Position numbers and translations under genes: made by a program. The notes beneath the pieces are model-generated. The model ran no database searches and was not told the DNA's origin. It saw nothing but the letters and a program-made list of their open reading frames with translations. A stretch of DNA of 64,000 nt from Dorea_D hominis (GTDB taxonomy: Bacteria; Bacillota; Clostridia; Lachnospirales; Lachnospiraceae). Numbering within the stretch: the first letter of the stretch is position 1; every line of letters begins with the position of its first letter. Positions 19,127 to 27,309 of this stretch are shown in pieces. The stretch is taken from contig NZ_JACOOY010000009.1 of the NCBI RefSeq assembly GCF_014287705.1, forward strand, positions 51,430-115,429, written 5' to 3'.

Positions 19127-19995
19127 CCTTTTACCGGCACACGAAGCCAGGTCTCATATATATTGTTTTTAAATGGCACTTCTCCCCCGATTTCCGGAAG
19201 ATTTAAATTGGTTTGTCCATCCTCGGCCCATCGCAGGAATCCGGTTTTTAAGTCTTCTTCTGATAAGCAGTAAGTACCCTTCTGATCATCGAATAACTCC
19301 GGATGAACCAGATACACCGCTGCGATCACATCCCAGTTATAGAATCCATGGATTCCGTAATCTCCTTCGTTATAACCGAAATAATAATCGGTTTCTCTCA
19401 GGATATACTCACCCATCGGGTTATTCTGCCCACCTAATCTCTGCTGATATTCCTCTTTGGTAAATAGCACTTTCAGGCAATTATTTCCTGTAATAACAGA
19501 AACATTATTTCCTTTTGTCAGCACCAGGTATGTTGCCTTTGGATCACAGGAAAAATTCAATTCATCCATCTGTTTCTTTTCAAAAATCAATGGTTCTGTA
19601 ATTCCACCCATCAATACAATTTCTTTTACATTTTCGAAGAAATGCTCATCCGAATAATAGGCATGCTTTAGATTCGTAAGCGACCCGGTTGCAAGAATAG
19701 AAAGTTCGCCTTTGTATTTTCTTGCCATCTCTGCGAGATAATCTCCTGCCGGACTTTGCTCTGTTCCAGCGGATTCACCACCTTTTTTCACAGTCAGATC
19801 TGTGCGGCCGATATCTTTTAACAATTTTTCTGTCTGTGCGTACACAACCGGAAGCTTGTTGTTTCCATAAGTGCAGGTCACTCCATGCACAGTTACTTCT
19901 TCACATCCAAGCAGGTAGAGAAGTGCCAGTCCGTCATCAACGTCGCAGTCCTTTACTCCCAGTGTATTGTCACAATCAAATATTACATGTTTCAT
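19114..19995 (-). CDS. Nucleoside hydrolase (IunH/RihA family)
   Basis: A 293-residue cytoplasmic enzyme; the start at 19995 (MKHVIFDCDNT) lies 7 bases after the ABC ATPase stop and has GAAGGAG upstream. The N-terminal DCDNT...DCDVDDGLAL is the calcium-binding aspartate cluster that defines ribonucleoside hydrolases, although the second residue pair differs slightly from the classical DTDPGIDD. Other family marks are LATGSLTNL, VLMGG and TGNNC. The family hydrolyses the N-glycosidic bond of nucleosides to base and ribose; the aromatic residues that fix substrate choice cannot be read by eye. As last gene of the transporter operon it suggests the imported compound, or an intermediate, is a nucleoside or nucleoside-like N-riboside (inference). 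Confidence 0.8.
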   Translation of the reverse strand: MKHVIFDCDNTLGVKDCDVDDGLALLYLLGCEEVTVHGVTCTYGNNKLPVVYAQTEKLLKDIGRTDLTVKKGGESAGTEQSPAGDYLAEMARKYKGELSILATGSLTNLKHAYYSDEHFFENVKEIVLMGGITEPLIFEKKQMDELNFSCDPKATYLVLTKGNNVSVITGNNCLKVLFTKEEYQQRLGGQNNPMGEYILRETDYYFGYNEGDYGIHGFYNWDVIAAVYLVHPELFDDQKGTYCLSEEDLKTGFLRWAEDGQTNLNLPEIGGEVPFKNNIYETWLRVPVKGVCK

Positions 19996-20002
19996 TTCTA
20001 AA

Positions 20003-21034
20003 TTACTCCTTCTCTTCCGGAAATAAACAGATGCTCTCCGGTGCAAATTCTATTCCTGCTTTTGCCCCTTCCATAAGTCCGGCAGCATGGATTCTTGCAC
20101 TGATATCCTGTGCATAGAATGTCTGCTTCTCATCCTGCAAATAAAGATCCACAGTCTCTCCTAAGTACGTCATTTCCCTGATCTCCACAGCAGAACCCTC
20201 CGCTATAACTTTTACATCAAAAGGCCGGACAAGAAGCTCATACTTTCCATCCGCATAACCTTTCGCCTCACAGGAAATATAATCGCTATCAAACTGTTCT
20301 TTCTGCACGGTTCCTTCAATATAATTGGCTTTTCCGAAATATGCCGCCACTTGCCGGTTTTCCGGATGCTGGAAAATCTCTGTCGGTGAGGCATACTGCA
20401 ATATATGTCCGTTGCTCATAAGTGCGATCCGGTCAGACATCTGCAGCGCTTCTTTCTTATCGTGTGTGACAAGGATTGTCGTAATCTTTCGCTCTTTCTG
20501 TAATTTTCTGACGAGCGCACCCATCTCTAAGCGTAGCTTTTCATCCAATCCGGAAAATGGTTCATCCAGAAGCAGGATCGACGGTTCACAGGCAAGTGCC
20601 CTAGCAAGCGCCACTCTCTGCATCTGTCCACCGGACATTTCTTTGATCTTACGTTTTTCGAATCCCGGAAGCTGTACGTCTTCCAACAGTTTCTTTATGA
20701 TCTCTTTCTGTCTTGCCTTCGGGACTTTCTTAAGTTCCATTGGAAATGCTATGTTCTTTTCCACTGTCATATGTGGGAACAGCCTTAAATCCTGAAACAC
20801 GATCACAGTTCCCCGTTTCTCCGGCGCCATATTCTGAATTTCTTTTGCATCCAAACAGATTCGTCCCTTTTCAATATCGAGTAATCCGGCTATGCTTTTC
20901 AACATTGTACTTTTTCCACAGCCAGAAGCTCCCAGTAAGGAAATTAGTTCGCCGCTTTTGACAGTCAGGCTCACTCTATTTAATATTTTATTTTTTTGAA
21001 GTGTTACTTCCAGATTTTCTATTTTTAATTCCAT
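20003..21034 (-). CDS. ABC transporter ATPase (YnjD/PotA-like)
   Basis: A 343-residue ATPase energising the two permeases encoded upstream. Walker A GASGCGKST (about 34-42), Q-loop VFQDLRLFPH, signature MSGGQMQRVALARAL, Walker B ILLLDEPFSGLD and the H-loop histidine (VTHD) are all intact. Residues about 235-340 form a TOBE/MOI-like regulatory domain, as in spermidine, iron and molybdate importers. The ATG at 21034 has GGTGGAT upstream. The substrate cannot be deduced from the ATPase; by position it corresponds to E. coli YnjD. Confidence 0.85.
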   Translation of the reverse strand: MELKIENLEVTLQKNKILNRVSLTVKSGELISLLGASGCGKSTMLKSIAGLLDIEKGRICLDAKEIQNMAPEKRGTVIVFQDLRLFPHMTVEKNIAFPMELKKVPKARQKEIIKKLLEDVQLPGFEKRKIKEMSGGQMQRVALARALACEPSILLLDEPFSGLDEKLRLEMGALVRKLQKERKITTILVTHDKKEALQMSDRIALMSNGHILQYASPTEIFQHPENRQVAAYFGKANYIEGTVQKEQFDSDYISCEAKGYADGKYELLVRPFDVKVIAEGSAVEIREMTYLGETVDLYLQDEKQTFYAQDISARIHAAGLMEGAKAGIEFAPESICLFPEEKE

Positions 21035-21089
21035 TTCTTATCCACCAATTTCTGTACTTCTTTATCTCTTTTCCACATTTCCCGATCTC

Positions 21090-21902
21090 TTATGTGTAAT
21101 ATTCTCCGCTTCCATTTTTCGTCCACAACTTACTGATTCCTTCAAATATCGCAAACACGATCAAAGTAATTCCCAGGAAGATCATGCTGTAAATACTTGC
21201 GATATTGCGGTCGCCACCTTGCAGATACGGCACCATAACAATCGCGAATGTCTTGACACTTCCTCCACCGATCAGCAATGTAATGAAATACTGGCTGAAC
21301 GAAACAATATAAGACATACTCATAGAAGCTAACATCACAGGCATTAACATCGGAAATGTCACTTTGAAAAATGCTTTCCATGGTCCGGCGCCAAGTACTC
21401 TTGCCTGCTCTTCGAGTTTATTTCCAACTGCCTCTGTTCCTTCAATCATCAGATGTACTGCATACGGAAGTGAACAAATCGTATGTGCTACGACGACTCC
21501 GGTAACGGTATTGCTCAGTCCCCAGCGTATGAAGGATACTTGGATTCCCATCGCAAATACAGTAGAAGGCACTAAAAACGGCAACATCGAAAGGAAATAA
21601 AAGAAGCCTTTTCCTGCAAAATCATACAACACAAGCGCTCTTGCTGTCATTGTGCCTATCATTACTGACAACACACCTACAACAGCAGAAATAAAAATGC
21701 TGGATGCAAACAACTGTATTAATTCTTCTTTTCTTCCAAATACTTCATCTAATGCACGAGTAGAAAAAACCTGTGGCAGGAGATTCGGCCATGCCCACCG
21801 TTCTGTAAATACCCAGACGATCATCGTCAGTATCGGAAATAGAATGAGAAATACAAATATCCCAAGCAGGATTTTGCCTAAATAACTGTTACTTTTTTTC
21901 AT
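21090..21902 (-). CDS. ABC transporter permease, second subunit
   Basis: A 270-residue inner-membrane protein with six predicted helices and the BPD_transp_1 'EAA' loop (EEQARVLGAGPWKAFFKVTFPM, about 170-190) that contacts the ATPase. Its start overlaps the end of the first permease gene by 14 bases, indicating tight translational coupling. In E. coli the corresponding YnjC is one long protein covering both halves; here the halves are separate genes. Substrate unknown. Confidence 0.85.
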   Translation of the reverse strand: MKKSNSYLGKILLGIFVFLILFPILTMIVWVFTERWAWPNLLPQVFSTRALDEVFGRKEELIQLFASSIFISAVVGVLSVMIGTMTARALVLYDFAGKGFFYFLSMLPFLVPSTVFAMGIQVSFIRWGLSNTVTGVVVAHTICSLPYAVHLMIEGTEAVGNKLEEQARVLGAGPWKAFFKVTFPMLMPVMLASMSMSYIVSFSQYFITLLIGGGSVKTFAIVMVPYLQGGDRNIASIYSMIFLGITLIVFAIFEGISKLWTKNGSGEYYT

Positions 21903-22785
21903 TGTGCTCTTTCTTAGCCTTTCTACGATTTAAAATCTCTGTATTTTTCTGCATCAGCCGAAAATATGCAACTGCACAGATCATGGAAATAATAGTAATA
22001 ATTCCATTCAATGCCATTGCATACGGACGATTTTCAAGATCCGGATGAATGTACTGTGTATGTGCCAGGATCGGTAATGCTTCCGGGGAGGTCGGTCCCA
22101 GTAAAAGCGGAAGCTCATAAGCGCCCAGTGCAAATGTAAAAATGATCAGAAAACTGCTGCCAATCGCTCTTCTACAAAGCGGCAGGGTGACTTTCATAAA
22201 AGCTTTTCTTCTGGAGGCTCCCAGATTAATCGCCGCTTCTCCAAGGCTTCCATTAATATTTGCCATCAATGCAATGACAAAATATATCACAAACGGAATC
22301 TCCTTCCACAAATATGCGATAATGATCCCTACACCATTTGTACTATATAAAAGCTGTACAAAATCCTGCTGTTCTTTAATAAATCCCATTGCACATAAAA
22401 GTCTGGCAAGCAGACCATTCTGCGAAAGAATATTCACTACAAACAGTGCAACGACTACATGAGGCACAATGATCGGGAGCTGAATGATCCGCATCCCTTT
22501 TCCTTTTGTATCTGTATTCATAACAAGTACCGCACATATTCCGACTCCGATCAGAACTGCCAGAGTTGCTGATGTGACTGCAATATACAAGCTGTAAATG
22601 ATTGATTTTACAATATCCGGTCTGGATAAGATCTCTTTATAATATTTAAATGTTGGTTCTGTAAGACCAAAAGCCGGAATCACCCCAAGACTTTGGGTGA
22701 TTCCGGTTGCCAGTCCTGCTATAAATATGATTCCAAGTATAATCTGCGGAACCAACAACGCATATGGTATGAATTTTTTCCACAT
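21889..22785 (-). CDS. ABC transporter permease, first subunit
   Basis: A 298-residue membrane protein with about six helices and an EAA loop (EAAINLGASRRKAFMKVTLP, about 193-212). It follows the binding-protein gene by 39 bases. A perfect 12-bp inverted repeat (22674-22685 with 22695-22706, 9-base loop) lies inside the coding sequence near codons 27-37 and may lower permease expression relative to the binding protein. Together with the neighbours it forms a binding-protein-dependent importer of the spermidine/iron/Ynj class. Confidence 0.85.
   Translation of the reverse strand: MWKKFIPYALLVPQIILGIIFIAGLATGITQSLGVIPAFGLTEPTFKYYKEILSRPDIVKSIIYSLYIAVTSATLAVLIGVGICAVLVMNTDTKGKGMRIIQLPIIVPHVVVALFVVNILSQNGLLARLLCAMGFIKEQQDFVQLLYSTNGVGIIIAYLWKEIPFVIYFVIALMANINGSLGEAAINLGASRRKAFMKVTLPLCRRAIGSSFLIIFTFALGAYELPLLLGPTSPEALPILAHTQYIHPDLENRPYAMALNGIITIISMICAVAYFRLMQKNTEILNRRKAKKEHNEKK
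22674..22706 (-). other. Strong intragenic hairpin
   Basis: CCGGAATCACCC pairs perfectly with GGGTGATTCCGG across a 9-base loop, within the first permease gene. No T-run follows, so it is not a standard terminator. Confidence 0.6.
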
Positions 22786-22824
22786 GTATTCTTTTCCACA
22801 CTTACTAAATCGTTTTTTGCTAAA

Positions 22825-24072
22825 TTATTTGCCGACTACTTCTTCCTGCCAGATCTCTTCGATAACCGGAACAAGCTGTGCAGGCATCTCAGGAAGTCTC
22901 TTGGAAAGGAGCTCATCCTGTGCGATAACACCTTTTCCTAAGTCAACATTGTCAAATTCTTTCTTCTGGTCATCAGACAGTTTGTCATAAGATACAACCG
23001 GAAGAGTCTTCATCTCTTTGTAACGGCTTGCCTGGATCTCCGGTGACATCATCTCATTGATTGCTACCATTGCTCCGGCTTTGTTAGCAGAGTTTGCTGC
23101 GATTGCCATAAAGTTCGTATTACCGATTGTTCCTTTGTCAAACTGGAATGTCTGAGTTGTCTTCGGATAGGTTCCGTTGTCAATTCCTACAGCTGCATCA
23201 TAAGCGCCATATGTCATATACATAACCAGTTCGCCGTCAGAGTACATCTTCTCACACTTTGTAGAGGAATCCGGGAATGATTTTCCACCGTTCCACAGAT
23301 ATGGATTTAATTTCTTCAGGTAATCCAGTGCTGGCTGAATTGCTTTTTTCACAGTTGCTTTGTCTGCTTTCATATCCATGAACTGCTCGTATCCACCACA
23401 GGTTTCATAAATGATATTTCGCACAAATACACTTCCTGTGAAGTCCGGAAGTTTTGGATATGTTACTTTTCCTTTGTATTTCTTGCAGAACTCTAAGAAT
23501 TCTTCTGCATTCTTTGGAGTTTCTTTTGCAGCAGCATTGTCTTTCATAAATACAAACTGTGCTTTTCCGTATGGTGCTTCGTATCCTTTGATCGGATATG
23601 CAAAGTCATAATTTACATCTTCAGACTTGGTGTCGATATATTTTGAGAAGTTCGGAAGCTTGTCTGTAAATGGTCCGTACAGCATGTTTTTCTCTTTTGC
23701 TGATTTGAAGTTCTCACCGTTGATCCAGATCATATCAATGTCACCGTCTTTTTTGTTTGCTTCCATTTCTCCGGATAACTGGCTTAAGATCTGATCAATA
23801 TCCATCGGAACACGTTCCATCTTGATATCGTATTTTTCTTTCATATCCGGTGCGAATACGTCGTCCAGCCATTTATTCAAGACTTCATCTCCACCCCATC
23901 CATAAAATGTTACGGTTGAGCCTTTGGCTTCCTTTTTCATGTCATCAAATGACATCTCTTCCACTTTCGAATTTTTCTTGTCCGAAGAGTCTTTGCTGCT
24001 GTTGCTGCTGCATGCTGCAAGTGAAAGTGTCATCGTAGTTGCAAGCAACACTGACAAAATTTTCTTTTTCAT
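22825..24072 (-). CDS. ABC transporter substrate-binding lipoprotein (YnjB-like)
   Basis: A 415-residue lipoprotein; signal with lipobox LAAC (lipidated Cys about 21) followed by a Ser/Lys/Asp-rich linker. The body begins GSTVTFYGWGGDEVLNKWLDD and contains DIDMIWINGENFKSAKEKN and a late MTYGAYDAAVGIDNG; the 'W-x-W-G-G' opening and 'W-I-N-G-E-N-F' stretch are marks I associate with the YnjB family rather than classical spermidine or iron binders. It captures the substrate outside the membrane for the two permeases. GGGAGAG precedes the ATG at 24072. The preceding gap carries one copy of the 26-bp palindromic repeat. Confidence 0.8.
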   Translation of the reverse strand: MKKKILSVLLATTMTLSLAACSSNSSKDSSDKKNSKVEEMSFDDMKKEAKGSTVTFYGWGGDEVLNKWLDDVFAPDMKEKYDIKMERVPMDIDQILSQLSGEMEANKKDGDIDMIWINGENFKSAKEKNMLYGPFTDKLPNFSKYIDTKSEDVNYDFAYPIKGYEAPYGKAQFVFMKDNAAAKETPKNAEEFLEFCKKYKGKVTYPKLPDFTGSVFVRNIIYETCGGYEQFMDMKADKATVKKAIQPALDYLKKLNPYLWNGGKSFPDSSTKCEKMYSDGELVMYMTYGAYDAAVGIDNGTYPKTTQTFQFDKGTIGNTNFMAIAANSANKAGAMVAINEMMSPEIQASRYKEMKTLPVVSYDKLSDDQKKEFDNVDLGKGVIAQDELLSKRLPEMPAQLVPVIEEIWQEEVVGK

Positions 24073-24096
24073 TGTGTCTCTCCCTTTGTATCATAT

Positions 24097-24122
24097 ATTT
24101 ATGTAAATTTTATTTACATACA
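24097..24122. repeat. 26-bp direct repeat with internal palindrome, copy B
   Basis: Contains ATGTAAA (24101-24107), 5 bases, TTTACAT (24113-24119), covering the stop codon of the phosphotransferase gene. It matches copy A at 19101-19126 at 25 of 26 bases. The two copies bracket exactly the binding-protein/permease/ATPase/hydrolase genes. Confidence 0.85.
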
Positions 24123-25139
24123 AAATGTATCTTTCAGAAACTGATGCATCTTCTCCAGAAAATCTGCGTCCAGATATGCGTTCAATTTCTCAAACGTAGA
24201 CTGGTTAAATAACATTTTCCCGGGCTCTCTGTACTGTACCCATGCCATGGCACACCATGTAATTCCACGCAGGCAAGTGATTCCTGTAAACTGCATGGCA
24301 CGTTTCTTCAGTCCTGTGACATCGAATCTTCCGGCAACCGCCCTAATATATGTATCGAGGAAATCTAACATCTCCTCTCTTTCTAACAGCACATCCGTCT
24401 TCCAGAATGTCGTTGTCGGTGCCAGAAAATGTCCGAGGTCCTGCGCCGGATCGGCATATAACGGTTTTTCCCAGTCTACGAGATAAGTATATCCCTTCTC
24501 ATCTACAAGAAAATTCGTATTGTTCAATTCTGTATTGACGCAGCACTGGTAAACCGGCTCATTCGGAATGCTTCTTACAATCTCCCGGCCCGTATCCAGC
24601 ATCTCACGAATCTTTTCTTTCTTCTCTTCTTCACCAAGCGATGATTCCATATATGTCTTCACCATTTCCTCACACTCATCCAGAATCGCTTCCAGCGGAT
24701 TCTCCGGTGTGATCAGTGTGTGCATACCTTCTTCCGGCATCTTTACACTGTGAATATCTGCAAGACATTCTGCTGCACCGCCCAGCCCTTTGTGATAATC
24801 CAAAGTTGTTCCAGGCAAGAATTCCATGACCATAATGCCATGTTCCAAATACTCCAGACTGCCATCAACATAAAGTGGCTTCGGTGTTCTTCCGGAAGAT
24901 TCCAGAAGTTTCAATGCGTGAAATTCATATTCAATCTGATGTCTTAAATGCATCTGGCTTCCGCAGTTCACGCGGAGCACCAGTTTCTTACCTGTCACCG
25001 GATGTGTAAATACATAATTACGGTTATATTCACCCTGCGCCAACATCTCATATCTCTCTGTCACTTCCTCCGGGAGCCCCAATACCTCCCGGTAAAAGGA
25101 ATGTCGGACATATTCTTTTAATCCTTTAATGCTATCCAT
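24114..25139 (-). CDS. APH/choline kinase-family phosphotransferase
   Basis: A 341-residue cytoplasmic kinase-fold protein. The N-lobe has QGEYNRNYVF as nucleotide-binding loop and LVLRVN with the ATP-contacting region; the C-lobe has the catalytic loop NTELNNTNFLV in place of the usual H-x-D-x-x-x-x-N, then YLVDWE as the Mg-binding D-x-E motif and DPAQDLGHF. Thus the usual catalytic Asp is Glu and the preceding His is Asn. The family phosphorylates small alcohols (aminoglycosides, choline, methylthioribose, homoserine). Drug resistance is unlikely given the operon setting; phosphorylation of a transported or synthesised sugar-like alcohol is more plausible. The gene lies 25 bases after the transferase gene. 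Confidence 0.7.
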   Translation of the reverse strand: MDSIKGLKEYVRHSFYREVLGLPEEVTERYEMLAQGEYNRNYVFTHPVTGKKLVLRVNCGSQMHLRHQIEYEFHALKLLESSGRTPKPLYVDGSLEYLEHGIMVMEFLPGTTLDYHKGLGGAAECLADIHSVKMPEEGMHTLITPENPLEAILDECEEMVKTYMESSLGEEEKKEKIREMLDTGREIVRSIPNEPVYQCCVNTELNNTNFLVDEKGYTYLVDWEKPLYADPAQDLGHFLAPTTTFWKTDVLLEREEMLDFLDTYIRAVAGRFDVTGLKKRAMQFTGITCLRGITWCAMAWVQYREPGKMLFNQSTFEKLNAYLDADFLEKMHQFLKDTFCM

Positions 25140-25164
25140 ATTTGTCTCCTAAATTACAATACAT

Positions 25165-26508
25165 CTATCGCACATCCTTATAGAGGCTTGCGATCTTCTC
25201 AATCGGAACACCATCCCGGTACATCTTGCGTAACCGGTTCATCAGCCACATGAGCTTTAATTTTGGAATGATTCCATCCGGGAAACGTCTGTCCGATGTG
25301 TAAATACGGTGTCTTGCCATTCCTAAGCGGATACCTTTTTCTTTTAAAGTCAGTGAAAACTGATAATCTTCCAGTATCGGCAGTTCTGCAAACATTCCTG
25401 CTTCAAAGAACAGCTCTCTTGTCACGAATATACCCTGATCTCCGAACATGACTTTCCGGTCTTTGATCCGGTGATTGGAAATCACGCGGCATGTCCACAT
25501 AAAGAAATTTTTTGAATGAAATGCGATTCCAAAACATCCTGCCTGATGGTCTTTCATTACATACCGGATCTCTGGTACAAGTGTAACCGGAATTTCGCTG
25601 TCACAGTGCAAAAAACATAAAATATCTCCGTGGCTGTTCTTTGCACCGACATTCATCTGTGCTGCCTTTCCTTTGTCCGAATGATATACCGGAAATGTAT
25701 CTCCCAGCAATTCCAATGTCCGGTCTGTACTTCCACCATCTACAAATATAACTTCACATTTATCTTTCAGGCCTTCCATCTGCCGTTTCATAGCAAGGAT
25801 CGTTGTCTCTTCATTGTAAATCGGTATAATAATTGATATCTTCGTTGTACGCATCAGGTATTTTCCAGTCTGCGTTTTCTGTAATTTCGAATTCTCCCGC
25901 ATCTTCTGCCGGAAAGCTATGACATCTTCTTTTCTGTCAATGTCACTTAATTCCCGGATACATCCGACCTGTAATCCGACTTCTTTCAGTCCTGCCAGTG
26001 TATTTTCCATCACACTGGCATGTCCATAACTCTGCTTTTCGAATACTTCTTTGTGCGGCTCATTCATTCCAACCAGATAGTAACCGCCGTCTTCCGTTGG
26101 TCCGAATACAATATCCTTCGTCTCTAATATACGGAATGCATTTTCCATATCTGTGCTGTGAAGTTCCGGGATATCCGTGCCAAATAAAATACAGGAATCA
26201 TATCCCATCTTCAAAATATCTTTGATAGCGACATACATCCGCACACCAAGGTCTTCGCCTCTCTGCGGAAAATATTTTGCTTCTTTTCCAAAAATCTTAC
26301 GGATCTTCTTCTCCTTATCTTCCGGCGTGTAACAGACAAAAATATCTGCTGCCGCCTGCTCACATTCTCTCTCAATATCCTTAAGCAGACAAATATGTAT
26401 CTGCTCACACTGTTTCGGTGTAAAATACGGCATCAGTCTTGTCTTTGTCTTTCCCGGAACAGGCACTCGTGTAAAGACGATCACCGCCCGTTTATTCTTC
26501 ATGTTCAT
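25165..26508 (-). CDS. Fused TIGR04282-TIGR04283-type transferase (two nucleotidyl/glycosyltransferase domains)
   Basis: A 447-residue protein; the ATG at 26508 overlaps the TVP38 gene by 17 bases and has GGAAGAG upstream (ATG 26502 is the alternative). Residues about 5-190 match 'rSAM/selenodomain-associated transferase 1' (VIVFTRVPVPGKTKTRL, ILFGTDIPEL, FGPTEDGGYYLVGM), a MobA-like nucleotidyltransferase fold. Residues about 217-447 match 'transferase 2', a GT2 fold (KISIIIPIYNEETTI, VIFVDGGSTDRT, GKAAQMNVGA, FLHCDSEIP, ILEDYQFSLTL). In most genomes I know of these are two adjacent genes; here they are one polypeptide. The acceptor is unknown. The arsenosugar link in some annotations comes from co-occurrence with a radical-SAM protein that is absent here. 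Confidence 0.75.
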   Translation of the reverse strand: MNMKNKRAVIVFTRVPVPGKTKTRLMPYFTPKQCEQIHICLLKDIERECEQAAADIFVCYTPEDKEKKIRKIFGKEAKYFPQRGEDLGVRMYVAIKDILKMGYDSCILFGTDIPELHSTDMENAFRILETKDIVFGPTEDGGYYLVGMNEPHKEVFEKQSYGHASVMENTLAGLKEVGLQVGCIRELSDIDRKEDVIAFRQKMRENSKLQKTQTGKYLMRTTKISIIIPIYNEETTILAMKRQMEGLKDKCEVIFVDGGSTDRTLELLGDTFPVYHSDKGKAAQMNVGAKNSHGDILCFLHCDSEIPVTLVPEIRYVMKDHQAGCFGIAFHSKNFFMWTCRVISNHRIKDRKVMFGDQGIFVTRELFFEAGMFAELPILEDYQFSLTLKEKGIRLGMARHRIYTSDRRFPDGIIPKLKLMWLMNRLRKMYRDGVPIEKIASLYKDVR

Positions 26509-27205
26509 TCTCACTCTCTTCCGGCTGTACATAACGTTTTTTGAGGAACGCACCCATTGCAAGCACAACCACTGCGAGTACGACTGCAATTCCAATATAT
26601 AAAATTCGATTCTCTTTATCTGCCAGTCCGGCTGTCCCTACTGTATATATTGCCGTTCCCGGCAACATAAAAAGGAGGGAACATACGGAATAGATCGTAA
26701 ATTTGATATCCGTTACTCCATACGCAAAATTCTGTAAATTGTATGGGAACAGAGGCACCAGTCTTGTGATCATTAAGATAAAGATCTCGTTGTTTCCAGA
26801 TTCATCAAATAACCATTTTTTCAAATATTTGTTCTTCATAGCTGCCGGTTTGATACTGTCTTTCAGGAAAAATCTTCCTGCAATAAATGCAAGCATCGCA
26901 CCGATCGTTGTTGCTACGGAACATGCGATTGTTCCGAGCACCGGTCCGAAGAGAAGTCCGGCTACAATGGCAAATGTGATTCCCGGCAATGCCAGTACTA
27001 CACAACCGACAATTGTAAGCCCTGCATAGATTGCCAGTGCCGCCGGCAGGTTATTGTCTACCATATCGTCTAACATCTTCAGGTTGTTGATATTGCCAAT
27101 ATATTTCGACCATCCGAATATATGGTTCAGCACCAGAATTGTTATGATGATTACGACAAAAATAATTAATTTTATATGGTTTTCTTTTTTCTTCTCTTCG
27201 TTCAT
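26492..27205 (-). CDS. TVP38/TMEM64-family (DedA-like) membrane protein
   Basis: A 237-residue polytopic membrane protein; ATG 27205 with GGAAGAG upstream. About six hydrophobic segments, with the SNARE-associated/VTT core G(L)LFGPVLGTIACSVATTIGAMLAFIAGR in two blocks near 75-110 and the second family mark RLVPLFPYNLQNFAYG near 143-158. Relatives in E. coli (YdjX, YdjZ) sit upstream of ynjA-E; lipid scramblase or transport activity is known for some VTT proteins. First gene of the operon; no clear promoter motif could be fixed upstream, where a GGGGC-aga-GCCCC hairpin lies at 27246-27260. Confidence 0.8.
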   Translation of the reverse strand: MNEEKKKENHIKLIIFVVIIITILVLNHIFGWSKYIGNINNLKMLDDMVDNNLPAALAIYAGLTIVGCVVLALPGITFAIVAGLLFGPVLGTIACSVATTIGAMLAFIAGRFFLKDSIKPAAMKNKYLKKWLFDESGNNEIFILMITRLVPLFPYNLQNFAYGVTDIKFTIYSVCSLLFMLPGTAIYTVGTAGLADKENRILYIGIAVVLAVVVLAMGAFLKKRYVQPEESENEHEE

Positions 27206-27309
27206 ACCGCTACTCTTCCATACCTTTTATCTTTATAACTAGTGTTGGGGCAGAGCCCCTGCTTATTATTGAATGTAATTGTGTTTCCTTGACTACCAGA
27301 TCATTTTCA

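Noticed and set aside
24114..25139. Aminoglycoside resistance gene
   Set aside because: The APH fold is shared by many metabolic kinases; the altered catalytic loop and the biosynthetic/transport operon point away from drug resistance.
19114..27205. Arsenosugar biosynthesis cluster
   Set aside because: The transferase names suggest it and a nucleoside hydrolase would fit, but no ArsM or radical-SAM ArsS-like gene is in the window.
27241..27268. Terminator for the gene ending at 27310 or for the operon upstream
   Set aside because: GGGGC-aga-GCCCC is a stable stem but has no T-run on either strand and lies upstream of the TVP38 gene, so it was only mentioned.
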